From positions 2,232,001-2,296,000 of the forward strand of contig NZ_AKJN02000006.1 of assembly GCF_000282315.2 (NCBI RefSeq): a stretch of 64,000 nucleotides of DNA, written 5' to 3'. This document shows, in pieces, positions 55,230 through 63,863 of this stretch. The stretch's first letter is position 1; each line of letters begins with the position of its first letter. This DNA is from Pseudomonas sp. GM41(2012) (GTDB taxonomy: Bacteria; Pseudomonadota; Gammaproteobacteria; Pseudomonadales; Pseudomonadaceae). The position numbers and the translations under genes are program-made. A model generated the notes under the pieces. It saw only the letters and a program-made list of their open reading frames with translations. It did not search any database and was not told the DNA's origin.

Positions 55230-55547
55230 ATGCAAAGCCAAGAGATCAGGTCACCGGTCATTCCGGTCGTACCGTTCGCAGAAAAACGCGCCAATCCTCA
55301 AGCTGAAGTCAAAAACAGCGCAAAGCCCATTGGAGAAGAAGCTGCTATGGAATCTCGCGTCGTTGAATTGGAGACACACCTCAAATACATCCGACGAGAC
55401 ATGGATGAAGTCCGTAGTGACGTCAAATCCATAAAACACAGGCTTGCCTATTCGGCTATCGGAACAGCCGTCGTCATCGGGGTGCTGGCCTGGATCGCCA
55501 ACAGCCGTTTCGACCAGCTCGTGACACTCCTGGCTCACCAAGGGTAA
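55230..55547 (+). CDS. Small uncharacterised membrane protein with coiled coil
   Basis: A 105-residue protein. Residues about 40-70 (ESRVVELETHLKYIRRDMDE and SDVKSIKHRL) form a coiled coil, followed by one membrane helix (YSAIGTAVVIGVLAWIA) and a short tail. It resembles small hypothetical proteins common in pseudomonads. The start at 55230 is chosen because it gives the tidy N-terminus MQSQEIRSPVIPV; upstream codons have no clear ribosome-binding site. Function is unknown. Confidence 0.65.
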   Translation: MQSQEIRSPVIPVVPFAEKRANPQAEVKNSAKPIGEEAAMESRVVELETHLKYIRRDMDEVRSDVKSIKHRLAYSAIGTAVVIGVLAWIANSRFDQLVTLLAHQG

Positions 55548-55558
55548 GCCATGAACGC

Positions 55559-55584
55559 AAAACCCGGTTCGATCAACCGGGTTT
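55559..55584. terminator. Likely terminator between the coiled-coil gene and moeA
   Basis: AAACCCGGTT-cgatc-AACCGGGTTT forms a 10-bp stem with a 5-base loop. The T-run on the right is short, so the call is moderate. It could end both convergent transcripts. Confidence 0.6.
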
Positions 55585-55607
55585 GCGCAGTCAGCCAGCG
55601 GCAGGAG

Positions 55608-56795
55608 TCAGCTCAGGACTTCGCTCAGCGGGATGAAGCTCACATAGTCACCTTCGATCAGCGTGCGATCCTCCAGCACCTCGACCAGACCATCAGCCCA
55701 GGCAGCGCTACGCAGTACACCGGAACTCTGATTCCTGTAGATAATCGCCCGGCCATTCTCCAGACGTCCGCGCAAGTACTCGCGTCGATTGCCTGCTTTT
55801 GGCCATGCAAACCCTGCAGGCACCTGAAACTTCAGGGGCTCAACCTCTTTTACACCCTGTCGGCGCAAGAGATAGGGCCTTGCCAACAAAGCAAAGGTCA
55901 CCAGCGTTGAAGCCGGATTGCCAGGCAAACCAATCACAGGTACGCCGCGAAAATGCCCGAATGTCAGCGGTTTGCCGGGTTTGATGGCGAGTTTCCACAA
56001 CGTCAACTCGCCCTCTTCACGCAAGGCAATGCCCAGAAAGTCAGCCTCTCCCACCGAGACACCGCCGGTGGAAAGGATCAGATCGACATCCTTCAATTCA
56101 CCCAGTCGAGTGCGGGTGGTCGCCAAATCATCCGGAAGAATTCCGGCATCGATCACCTCACAGCCGAGGCGCTGCAACCAACTGCACAGCAACACTCGAT
56201 TACTGTTGTAGATCTGTCCCGGCCCTAGAGCCTGGCCCGGTTCAATCAGTTCATCCCCGGTGGACAGAACGGCAACACGAACCTTGCGAATCACATCCAG
56301 CTCTGCGCATCCCAGCGATGCAGCCAACCCCTGCTCGATCGGCCCGAGGCGCGTGCCGGCTGGCAGAATCAATTCACCAACAGTAGCTTCCTGGCCTTGA
56401 GGACGAATGTTTTGTCCTGGGGCCATGGTTTCGGTGAAACGTACTCGCTCATCCGCCTGAACCTCGGCGTTTTCCTGCATCTCGACGCAATCTGCACCAG
56501 CGGGTACTGGCGCACCGGTGAAGATTCGTGCACAGGTGCCAGGCTTCAAGGGCTCCGGAGCCTGACCGGCAAAAATCTTCTGGCTGACCACCAGTGGCTC
56601 TCCAGTCCAGTCGGCCACGCGCAAGGCATAGCCGTCCATGGCACTGTTGGGCCACGGTGGCAGATCCAGCGTCGACACCAAGCCATCGGCCAGCACCCGG
56701 CCCTGAACCTGCGCCAATGGCAAGCGTTCACGCTCACGAATCGGTGAGGCTTCGGCCATTGCCAGCAAGCGTGCCAGTGCCACCTCGACAGCCAT
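55608..56795 (-). CDS. moeA: Molybdopterin molybdotransferase MoeA
   Basis: A 395-residue enzyme that inserts molybdate into adenylated molybdopterin. Motifs are PPWPNSAMDGYALRV, RIFTGAPVPAGADCVEMQEN, VLSTGDELIEPGQALGPGQI, ILSTGGVSVGEADF and GLPGNPASTLVTF. The ATG at 56795 (MAVEVALARLLAMAEA) fits the family; earlier in-frame codons overlap moaB. It follows moaB by 22 bp on the same strand. mobA is divergent at 57439. Confidence 0.93.
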   Translation of the reverse strand: MAVEVALARLLAMAEASPIRERERLPLAQVQGRVLADGLVSTLDLPPWPNSAMDGYALRVADWTGEPLVVSQKIFAGQAPEPLKPGTCARIFTGAPVPAGADCVEMQENAEVQADERVRFTETMAPGQNIRPQGQEATVGELILPAGTRLGPIEQGLAASLGCAELDVIRKVRVAVLSTGDELIEPGQALGPGQIYNSNRVLLCSWLQRLGCEVIDAGILPDDLATTRTRLGELKDVDLILSTGGVSVGEADFLGIALREEGELTLWKLAIKPGKPLTFGHFRGVPVIGLPGNPASTLVTFALLARPYLLRRQGVKEVEPLKFQVPAGFAWPKAGNRREYLRGRLENGRAIIYRNQSSGVLRSAAWADGLVEVLEDRTLIEGDYVSFIPLSEVLS

Positions 56796-56817
56796 CAGAC
56801 TGCCAGTCTTGCCTGGC

Positions 56818-57357
56818 TTACCCGCGGGATTCACAGGGTGCCGCCTGTTTGAGATGAGCGACGAAGTTGCACGGGCGGTGCCGCGAATCCAGCTGCTCGG
56901 CAAGAATGCCATCCCAACCGGTGCGCACGGCATTGGTCGAACCCGGTAAACAGCAGACCAGCGTGCTATTGGCTAAGCCGGCCAGGGCACGGGACTGAAC
57001 AGTAGAGGTGCCAATATCCGCCACCGATATCTGCCTGAACAGCTCACCAAAACCGTCGACCTGTTTATCCAGCAGGCAACTCACTGCTTCCGGAGTGCTG
57101 TCGCGTCCCGTGAAACCGGTACCGCCAGTGATCAGCACCACCTGCACGACATCGTCGGCAATCCAGTTGGCAACTTGCGCGCGAATTTTGTAGAGATCAT
57201 CTTTGAGTAGAACCCGGGCCGCCAGGTTATGGCCGGCAGCGCTCAAACGGTCGACGAAGAGCTGGCCTGAGGTATCGGTTTCCAGGGTACGGGTATCGCT
57301 GACCGTCAGCACCGCGATGTTGAGCGGTGCGAAAGGTACATCAGCCTTGGCTTTCAT
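56818..57357 (-). CDS. moaB: Molybdenum cofactor biosynthesis protein MoaB
   Basis: A 179-residue MoaB/MogA-like adenylyltransferase. Motifs are LNIAVLTVSDTRTLETDTSG, LITGGTGFTGRDSTPEAVSC and LVCCLPGSTNAVRTGWDGIL. It probably adenylates molybdopterin before MoeA acts. It is the first gene of the moaB-moeA unit, divergent from mobA, with an 81-bp shared promoter gap. Confidence 0.93.
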   Translation of the reverse strand: MKAKADVPFAPLNIAVLTVSDTRTLETDTSGQLFVDRLSAAGHNLAARVLLKDDLYKIRAQVANWIADDVVQVVLITGGTGFTGRDSTPEAVSCLLDKQVDGFGELFRQISVADIGTSTVQSRALAGLANSTLVCCLPGSTNAVRTGWDGILAEQLDSRHRPCNFVAHLKQAAPCESRG

Positions 57358-57438
57358 AGGCTCATCCAGTTGTAGGAGAAACAGCCCGGTGTTATATCAC
57401 AGCGCCTCATTTTTTCGCCGCCCCCATGGAGACCTGCC

Positions 57439-58041
57439 ATGACCTCGAATACACATTTGCCGCCCTGCTCCATTCTGCTCCTGGCAGGTGGTCGTGGCCA
57501 ACGCATGGGCGGTCAGGACAAAGGGCTGCTGGAATGGCACGGCGAGCCATTGATTGCCCACTTGCACCGCAAGACCCGTTCACTGAGCGATGACCTGATC
57601 ATCTCCTGCAACAGAAACCTGGAAAAGTACGCGCCGTACGCCGACCAACTGGTTCATGACGATGAAGGCGACTTTCCTGGCCCCCTGGCCGGTATTCGCG
57701 CAGGCCTGAAGGCCGCCCGCCATGCGCATTTGCTGGTGCTGCCTTGTGACGTACCACGCATAGACGCCGCGCTGCTCAATAGCATGCGCGACTCCGCCAG
57801 TCAGCACCCGGACCAACCGCTGATGCTGCGCCATGGCGAACATTGGGAACCTCTTCTGTGCATCATCCCCGTGGCGCTCTCGGCCGATTTCGACAGTGCC
57901 TGGAACGACGGCGAACGCAGCCCGGGTCGCCTCATGCGCAAACTGGGCGCTACCGCCCTGCAATGCCCCGACAATGATCCACGCCTGGCCAACCTCAACA
58001 CACCAGAACTGTTAAGTGCCCACAACTCTGTGTCAGACTGA
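57439..58041 (+). CDS. mobA: Molybdenum cofactor guanylyltransferase MobA
   Basis: A 200-residue nucleotidyltransferase that makes the molybdopterin guanine dinucleotide cofactor. The GTP-binding signature is [20 protein letters not shown]. Also present are [20 protein letters not shown] and [18 protein letters not shown]. It faces moaB-moeA, forming a complete late-stage molybdenum cofactor locus. Confidence 0.94.
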   Translation: MTSNTHLPPCSILLLAGGRGQRMGGQDKGLLEWHGEPLIAHLHRKTRSLSDDLIISCNRNLEKYAPYADQLVHDDEGDFPGPLAGIRAGLKAARHAHLLVLPCDVPRIDAALLNSMRDSASQHPDQPLMLRHGEHWEPLLCIIPVALSADFDSAWNDGERSPGRLMRKLGATALQCPDNDPRLANLNTPELLSAHNSVSD

Positions 58042-58117
58042 CAGGAGAAGGAACTTGCACGCGCTATACACGTCTCAAGCCCAGTAACCAAAAGAATTCA
58101 TATTCGGAGACACACTC

Positions 58118-58339
58118 ATGACTCAACGGACCCTCGCCACTTTCATGCTCGCACTGGGCCTCGCTACCCTCGCCGGTTGCGCATCGCCTACAGTGATCAC
58201 CTTGAATGACGGTCGAGAAATCCAGGCTGTCGACGCGCCAAAGTACGATAAGGATTCGGGTTTCTACGAATTCGAACAACTGGATGGCAAGCAGACCCGC
58301 ATCAACAAGGATCAGGTTCGTACCGTTAAAGAGCTGTAA
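58118..58339 (+). CDS. YgdI/YgdR-family small lipoprotein
   Basis: A 73-residue lipoprotein. The signal peptide ends in the lipobox LAGC (Cys at residue 21), followed by the SH3-like DUF903 domain: PTVITLNDGREIQAVDAPKY and FEQLDGKQTRINKDQV. Members are outer-membrane lipoproteins of unknown function. It is monocistronic, with a strong terminator downstream. Confidence 0.9.
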   Translation: MTQRTLATFMLALGLATLAGCASPTVITLNDGREIQAVDAPKYDKDSGFYEFEQLDGKQTRINKDQVRTVKEL

Positions 58340-58364
58340 TTTTTGCGGTGACAACCGGATATGG

Positions 58365-58390
58365 AAAAGCCCGCTATATGCGGGCTTTTT
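58365..58390 (+). terminator. Rho-independent terminator of the YgdI-like gene
   Basis: AAAAGCCCGC-tatat-GCGGGCTTTTT forms a 10-bp stem with a T run, 25 bp after the stop. The A run on the left lets it serve the convergent synthase gene as well. Confidence 0.9.
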
Positions 58391-58427
58391 CGTGGCTGAA
58401 AATCAGCAGACTCGCTGAACTTCGTGA

Positions 58428-59318
58428 TCACCACTGCAGGGTGATGGTGCTTTCGAATGCTCTTTCCTGGCCGGTGACCGGGTCCACAAACCGTAATCCC
58501 TGAGCGAGCAGTTTCAAAGGATTGGCATAGTCATCCTCAACATCCTTGAGTACCTGCGGATAAAACGGGTCGTTGCAGATGCTGGCGCCCAAGGCTGTCA
58601 TGTGCACCCGCAACTGATGCTTCTTGCCCGTCACCGGGTAAAGCGCATAACGCCAGAGGTCACCGTTCTTCTCCCTGACGTCGACAGCCGTTTCGGTATT
58701 GCTGACGCCCGGACCTTCCTGCATGCGGAAGAAAGGCTCGCCATCGATAAGGCGACTCTTATGGATCAATGGAAAAGAGAGTTCAGGCAACGCTCGGGCG
58801 ATGGCCTCGTAGCGCTTTTCGATCTGCCGCGTAGGAAACAACGACTGATAGGCAGAACGGCTCTGAGGGTTGGCGGAAAACAGCACCAGCCCCGCTGTGT
58901 GTCGGTCAATGCGATGCAAAGGCACCAGATGCGGGTTATCGAGTCGACGGATCAGCCGTCGCAACAGGGTCTGCTCCACGTATTCACCCGCCGGCGTCAC
59001 TGGCAGGAAATGCGGCTTGTCCGCCACGACCAGATGCTCATCCGCGTACAGAATCGACTCAACCACCGGGATCGGCTTCTCGTCCGGCACCTCACGGAAA
59101 TAATGAATCCGCAAGCCTTCCTTGTAAGGCAGATCAAGGGCGATCGGCATGCCGTGACCGTCGAGGACACGACCGCGAGCGATTCTGTCCAGCCATTGTT
59201 CACGACCGATGGCGCTGAAGTGTTCGCACAGACAATCGAGTACGGTCTGCCACGGACCAGGCGGCAGGTAGAGCGTGCTGGCCTGGTTGTGTGCAGCAGA
59301 AAAAGATGAAGTGGACAT
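58428..59318 (-). CDS. RluA-family pseudouridine synthase
   Basis: A 296-residue RNA pseudouridine synthase. The catalytic Asp lies in PLHRIDRHTAGLVLFSAN (motif HRIDxxTxG). Other family segments are EHLVVADKPHFLPVTPAGEY, EKRYEAIAR and GKKHQLRVHMTALGASICND. It has no N-terminal S4 domain, so it is a single-domain RluA-type enzyme. The target uridine cannot be told from sequence alone. Confidence 0.88.
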   Translation of the reverse strand: MSTSSFSAAHNQASTLYLPPGPWQTVLDCLCEHFSAIGREQWLDRIARGRVLDGHGMPIALDLPYKEGLRIHYFREVPDEKPIPVVESILYADEHLVVADKPHFLPVTPAGEYVEQTLLRRLIRRLDNPHLVPLHRIDRHTAGLVLFSANPQSRSAYQSLFPTRQIEKRYEAIARALPELSFPLIHKSRLIDGEPFFRMQEGPGVSNTETAVDVREKNGDLWRYALYPVTGKKHQLRVHMTALGASICNDPFYPQVLKDVEDDYANPLKLLAQGLRFVDPVTGQERAFESTITLQW

Positions 59319-59389
59319 ACGAAAGTTCTAACCCTCAATACAGGGCGGCATTATCCAACAGCGGCCGGAACGAACCTAGAAGAGAATCC

Positions 59390-59707
59390 TCACGCCGGTA
59401 TCTGCGTGCGCGCTGCCGCTTCGGTGAACTCCTTGAGCCAGCGCAGCACATCAACCGCCTCCCATCGACCGGGGTCATAAAGCGCATACAACAAGCCCTG
59501 ATAACCCACGACATCCAGTTGCCGGTGATAGCCCGCACGCTGGAACAAGGCTTCGATTTCGGCGAAACAGGTATTGAAATGCAGTTTATTGAAGGGCGTT
59601 TTTCCTTCCGTCACCAGGCCATCCAGACGCAATTCGAGGACAGCCTCGCGCACCACGTCTGCCGACATCCGGTTCACGCTGTTCTTCAATTGTTCGACAT
59701 TGACCAC
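59390..59707 (-). CDS. Uncharacterised protein with an SOS (LexA) box
   Basis: A 105-residue protein I do not recognise. It is mostly helical, with segments SADVVREAVLELRLDGLVTE, FAEIEALFQRAGYHRQLDVV and WEAVDVLRWLKEFTEAA; it has no membrane segment and no known motif. The start appears to be GTG at 59707 behind GAGGGAT. A 20-bp perfect palindrome of LexA type lies 74 bp upstream, so the gene is probably induced by DNA damage. The function, perhaps a small DNA-repair or cell-cycle protein, is open. Confidence 0.7.
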   Translation of the reverse strand: MVNVEQLKNSVNRMSADVVREAVLELRLDGLVTEGKTPFNKLHFNTCFAEIEALFQRAGYHRQLDVVGYQGLLYALYDPGRWEAVDVLRWLKEFTEAAARTQIPA

Positions 59708-59780
59708 GATTCATCCCTCTAACGCCCGGACCGCCTGCCCAAACCCGAACACCAAAAACGGCAAGGCAGGCATCACGAAT

Positions 59781-59800
59781 TACTGTATGCGCATACAGTA
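59781..59800 (-). promoter_or_regulatory. LexA (SOS) box
   Basis: TACTGTATGCGCATACAGTA is a perfect 20-bp palindrome with the CTGT-N8-ACAG core of LexA sites. It lies between the glutaredoxin-like gene and the uncharacterised gene, 74 bp upstream of the latter's start. Confidence 0.88.
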
Positions 59801-59877
59801 TCCGATCAGCACCGGTAAAGCCAAGGGGATCCATCGCAAAGTTCGACAGACGGGAACTCTGCCACCGCAACAACCGC

Positions 59878-60114
59878 TTAACGCAGGAACGCCACCACCT
59901 GATCGGCACCGAACGGCCAGCCCAGCTCCGCGCCAGTATCGACCCGCCGTAATACCGGAATACGCAGACTGTAAGCTTCGAACCACGTTTCGTCGTCCGC
60001 GATATCCACCAGTTCCACCAGTAGACCACGCTCGACAAATTCCATCAGCATGGCTTCGGCGACTTCACAGAGATGACACCCAAGGGTGCCGAACAGCTGA
60101 CATTCAGGAAGCAT
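59878..60114 (-). CDS. Glutaredoxin-like protein (DUF836 family)
   Basis: A 78-residue thioredoxin-fold protein. The active site is GTLGCHLCEVAEAML (CHLC) and the cis-Pro lies in YSLRIPVLRRVDTG. This matches the glutaredoxin family DUF836. It is cytosolic, with no signal peptide. It probably takes part in thiol-redox reactions with an unknown partner. Confidence 0.85.
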   Translation of the reverse strand: MLPECQLFGTLGCHLCEVAEAMLMEFVERGLLVELVDIADDETWFEAYSLRIPVLRRVDTGAELGWPFGADQVVAFLR

Positions 60115-60323
60115 GAGCGCTCAACCGAAAAATTTAAGTCATCATTCTAGGCCGGCCCCGAAAAGCCGTCGAGCCATTGAATGCTCTACCCTTGAGCCAT
60201 ATCGGCAACGGATCGCGGCAATACGCTGACGCACATCAGTCGTCTTCAATATCCTTTGCGCGATGCTCTCGGATTATTTGCCTCTACGCTTGAATGGCCA
60301 GCGTCCCCTCACCGGAGTTTTTT

Positions 60324-62036
60324 GTGTTCGCCACCCTGTTGATCATCCTCGCCTCTTCCCTGGTGATGATTGCACTGTTCCAGCGCCTGCGATTACCACC
60401 GGTGCTGGGTTACCTGTGCGTGGGACTGATGATCGGGCCGAGAGCATTCAACTGGGTGAATGAAAGCGAAGAGCTGCCGGACCTCGCCGAGTTGGGCGTG
60501 GTGTTTCTGCTGTTCTCCCTTGGGCTGGAGTTTTCCCTGTCGAAAATGCTCGCGTTGCGCCGAGTGGTATTCGGGCTTGGCAGTCTGCAGGTGCTGTGCT
60601 CCGGGATGCTGCTAGGAGGTTTGCTGATGCTGCTCGGCATGCCGATCACGCCTGCGCTGTTACTCGGCGCCGGCCTGTCGCTGTCTTCCACGGCCATTGT
60701 CAGTAAAGAGCTGAGCAGTCTCGGCGAGATTTTCAGCAGCCACGGCCAGAATGCCATCGCCGTGTTGTTGTTCCAGGACGTCGTGGCGGTATTGCTGCTG
60801 ACCCTGGTGCCGGTGTTCGCTGGCAGCAGTGACCAGGCCTGGTATTGGGCGCTGCCACTGACGCTGGGTAAAACCGTCATATTGTTCGTCGGCCTGCTGC
60901 TGGTCAGTCGCTGGTTGTTGCCGCGGCTGTTCCATGAAGTGGCAGCTGCCCGTTCCCCGGAACTGTTCGTATTACTGGCGCTAGTCATTGTTCTGCTGAC
61001 GGCGTGGCTGACCCACCTGCTTGGTCTCTCCCCTGCCCTGGGTGCGTTTCTCGCCGGCATGCTGCTGGGGGAAAGCCATTACCGGCACCAGATCGAGGCC
61101 GACATCCGCCCGTTCCGCGACATCCTGCTCGGGCTGTTCTTCGTCAGTATCGGCATGCTGATCGACTTGCAGTTGTTCGCCAGCCACGGCCTGCTGATTC
61201 TCGGCCTGACCTTGGGGTTGTTGTTGCTCAAGGGCAGCGTCGTTGCGCTGCTGGTCAAATGGCGTGGCAGCGATGGCGAAACCGCCTGGCGCAGCGGCCT
61301 GGCATTGGCCCAGGGCGGCGAGTTCTGTTTTGCGCTGATGGCACAGATGCAGCAGAACAAACTGATGCCCGCGGATTTTGGCGGCCTGCTGCTGGCGGCG
61401 ACCTTTTGTTCGATGCTCGTCACACCGTTGTTGCTGCGCGCCGCACCCCACATCGCCACACGCCTGCACCGCAAACCCAACGAAGAAGCAAAACTGGAAG
61501 AAATCAACGCGCTCAATGCCGGGTTACACAACCATGTCGTTATATGTGGCTACGGTCGTGTAGGTCAGTCAATCGGACGCGCACTACGCAACGCGCAACA
61601 ACCCTACATCGCACTGGATACTGATCCGGTGCGTGTCCACGAAGCCGCCGTTAGTGAAACCTGCGTGCATTATGGCGACTCACGTCGCGGTGAACTGCTG
61701 GTCGCGATAGGACTGGAGCGCGCCAGGCTGTTGGTGATCGCCGTGGATCAGGCCGACATCGCGTTGCTGATCCTCAAGGAAGCGCGGCGACTCAACGCGA
61801 CCGTGCCGATTCTGGTGCGCACGCGCGACGACAGCCAGCTGGCCGAGTTGAAGGCAGCAGGCGCCAGCGAAGTCGTGCCTGAACTGCTGGAGTCGAGCCT
61901 GATGCTCGCCTCCCACGCGCTGATCATGCTGGGATTACCCGCGTATCAGGTACAGGAGCGGGCCGACCAGATACGGCACGACCGCTATCGCCTGCTGCAC
62001 GGTTTCTATCCTGGCGCTGACGACGAAGAGACCTAG
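60324..62036 (+). CDS. Kef-type K+/H+ antiporter with TrkA-N domain
   Basis: A 570-residue CPA2 transporter. The membrane domain (about 1-380) has about twelve helices with LPPVLGYLCVGLMIGPRAF and AGASSTAIV-like AGLSLSSTAIVSKELSSLGE; ALGAFLAGMLLGES is also typical. The C-terminal RCK/TrkA-N domain begins HVVICGYGRVGQSIGRALR. It expels potassium in exchange for protons, probably as a stress response. I place the start at GTG 60324 behind CCGGAG, since the in-frame ATG at 60294 has no ribosome-binding site; both are possible. The convergent amtB gene overlaps its 3' end by 4 bp. Confidence 0.88.
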   Translation: MFATLLIILASSLVMIALFQRLRLPPVLGYLCVGLMIGPRAFNWVNESEELPDLAELGVVFLLFSLGLEFSLSKMLALRRVVFGLGSLQVLCSGMLLGGLLMLLGMPITPALLLGAGLSLSSTAIVSKELSSLGEIFSSHGQNAIAVLLFQDVVAVLLLTLVPVFAGSSDQAWYWALPLTLGKTVILFVGLLLVSRWLLPRLFHEVAAARSPELFVLLALVIVLLTAWLTHLLGLSPALGAFLAGMLLGESHYRHQIEADIRPFRDILLGLFFVSIGMLIDLQLFASHGLLILGLTLGLLLLKGSVVALLVKWRGSDGETAWRSGLALAQGGEFCFALMAQMQQNKLMPADFGGLLLAATFCSMLVTPLLLRAAPHIATRLHRKPNEEAKLEEINALNAGLHNHVVICGYGRVGQSIGRALRNAQQPYIALDTDPVRVHEAAVSETCVHYGDSRRGELLVAIGLERARLLVIAVDQADIALLILKEARRLNATVPILVRTRDDSQLAELKAAGASEVVPELLESSLMLASHALIMLGLPAYQVQERADQIRHDRYRLLHGFYPGADDEET

Positions 62037-63241
62037 TCCTGGCTCACAGCGCCAATCTTGTGCACCGACAAGTCAGCGCCGTAATACTCTTCTTCCTGAC
62101 TCAGACGCAGACCATGGAACGCCTTGATCGTGCCATACACGGCAAAGCCACCCGCCAGCGCCACAACCACCCCCAACGCAGTGCCGATCAACTGGCTGAT
62201 CAGACTCACGCCGCCCAGCCCACCCAACGCGCTCTGGCCAAAAATGCCGCAGGCGATTCCGCCCCAGACGCCACACAAACCATGCAATGGCCAAACCCCC
62301 AACACATCGTCGATGCGCCATTTGACTTGAGCCGCAGTGAAGCACCAGACAAACAGTGCGCCGGCGATAACGCCAGTGATCAGCGCGCCCACCGGGTGCA
62401 TCAGATCGGAACCGGCACAGATCGCCACCAGCCCGGCCAACGGGCCGTTATGCAGAAAGCCCGGGTCATTGCGCCCGACGACCAGCGCCGCCACGGTACC
62501 GCCGACCATGGCCATCAGCGAGTTCACCGCCACCAGTCCGCTGACACCTTGCAGGGTTTGCGCGCTCATCACGTTGAAACCGAACCAGCCAACGATCAGG
62601 ATCCACGACCCCAGCGCCAAAAAGGGAATGCTCGAGGGCGCGAACGCCACCAGTCGCCCTTCGCGATAACGACCATTGCGCGGCCCGAGCAACAACACCG
62701 CGGCCAGCGCCAGCCAACCGCCCATGGCGTGGACCACTACCGAGCCGGCGAAATCATGGAAGCTGGCACCAAAGTGCTGCAGCAACCAGGCTTGCAGGCC
62801 AAAGTTGCCGTTCCAGATCATGCCCTCGAAGAACGGATAGATGAACGCCACGATCAGTGCCGTCGCGCACAATTGCGGGACAAACCGGGCACGCTCGGCG
62901 ATGCCGCCGGAAATGATCGCGGGTATCGCCGCAGCAAAGGTCAGCAGGAAGAAAAACTTCACCAGCCCATAGCCATGATCAGCATTGATCACCGCCGCCG
63001 GTTGCATGAAGGTCACCCCATAGGAAATCCAATAGCCTATAAAGAAGTAGGCCAGGGTCGAAATGGCGAAGTCGCTGAGAATCTTCGACAAGGCATTGAC
63101 CTGGTTCTTTTGTCGAACCGTGCCGACTTCAAGAAAGGCGAAACCGGCGTGCATCGCCAGCACCATGACCGCGCCGATCAGAATGAACAACGTATTGGAG
63201 CTATGGACCAGACTGTCCACAGCGCTTTGCAGATTTTCCAT
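62033..63241 (-). CDS. amtB: Ammonium transporter AmtB
   Basis: A 402-residue Amt/MEP/Rh channel with about eleven membrane helices. The first is LFILIGAVMVLAMHAGFAFL, later ones include FHDFAGSVVVHAMGGWLALA (the pore His lies in this region) and VWPLHGLCGVWGGIACGIFG (the second pore His). It imports ammonium. There is no signal peptide and no adjacent glnK, unlike the usual glnK-amtB operon, so PII control may come from elsewhere. It is convergent with the Kef gene. Confidence 0.9.
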   Translation of the reverse strand: MENLQSAVDSLVHSSNTLFILIGAVMVLAMHAGFAFLEVGTVRQKNQVNALSKILSDFAISTLAYFFIGYWISYGVTFMQPAAVINADHGYGLVKFFFLLTFAAAIPAIISGGIAERARFVPQLCATALIVAFIYPFFEGMIWNGNFGLQAWLLQHFGASFHDFAGSVVVHAMGGWLALAAVLLLGPRNGRYREGRLVAFAPSSIPFLALGSWILIVGWFGFNVMSAQTLQGVSGLVAVNSLMAMVGGTVAALVVGRNDPGFLHNGPLAGLVAICAGSDLMHPVGALITGVIAGALFVWCFTAAQVKWRIDDVLGVWPLHGLCGVWGGIACGIFGQSALGGLGGVSLISQLIGTALGVVVALAGGFAVYGTIKAFHGLRLSQEEEYYGADLSVHKIGAVSQD

Positions 63242-63547
63242 GGGGTTGGCAGACCTGAAGGCTAAAAAAGCACCAAAGCAGTTCGCGCAGACAATTCATG
63301 CACCAAGTTGCGACTTGCCGGGATCAGCAGATTGATCCCGATGAGCCAGTTTGGCGCACAAGGTTGGAACCTTTGCGCGAGTTTTGATTATTTGAGATAA
63401 GGTTTTACTCGAATCCTGCCCGGCAACAGCGCAACGGCGCAGGCAGACGCACCACGACGTAGCAAAAGTTGTACCAGTCATTTGTACTGAACCTTCGCGC
63501 AAGGCTCATACTCGAACGTTTCAGAAGCCACTTACGGAGATCCACCC
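63242..63547. other. Divergent promoter region of amtB and the DUF883 gene
   Basis: 306 bp without a supported gene. It holds the palindrome CGGGATCA-gcagat-TGATCCCG at 63319-63340. I looked for a sigma54 promoter on both strands and found none convincing. Confidence 0.55.
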
Positions 63548-63862
63548 ATGGCCAGCATCAAGGCAAAGACTGCTCAAGAAATCCTGATGAATGATTTTCA
63601 GACTCTGGTCAGCGACACCGAACGGTTGCTGGAACACACTGCAACGCTGGCCGGCGATCAGGCTGATGAGCTGCGCGAGCAAATCCACGACAGTCTGATG
63701 CGTGCCCGCGAAACCTTGAAATTGACCGAAGACTCCCTGCGCGAACGCAGCAAGGCCGCCGTTACCGCCACCGAAGACTATGTCCAGGCCAACCCATGGC
63801 AATCGGTCGGGATCGCTGCCGGCGTGGGTTTCCTGCTTGGCTTGCTGGCCACTCGGCGCTGA
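63548..63862 (+). CDS. DUF883 (ElaB/YqjD-like) membrane-anchored protein
   Basis: A 104-residue protein. Its long amphipathic helix (LLEHTATLAGDQADELREQI onward) is followed by YVQANPWQSVGIAAGVGFLL with a C-terminal membrane anchor and GLLATRR tail. ElaB/YqjD relatives bind ribosomes at the membrane in stationary phase, but this role has not been shown here. It starts behind TTACGGAGA and lies 1 bp before a YqjE-like gene. Confidence 0.9.
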   Translation: MASIKAKTAQEILMNDFQTLVSDTERLLEHTATLAGDQADELREQIHDSLMRARETLKLTEDSLRERSKAAVTATEDYVQANPWQSVGIAAGVGFLLGLLATRR

Positions 63863-63863
63863 T

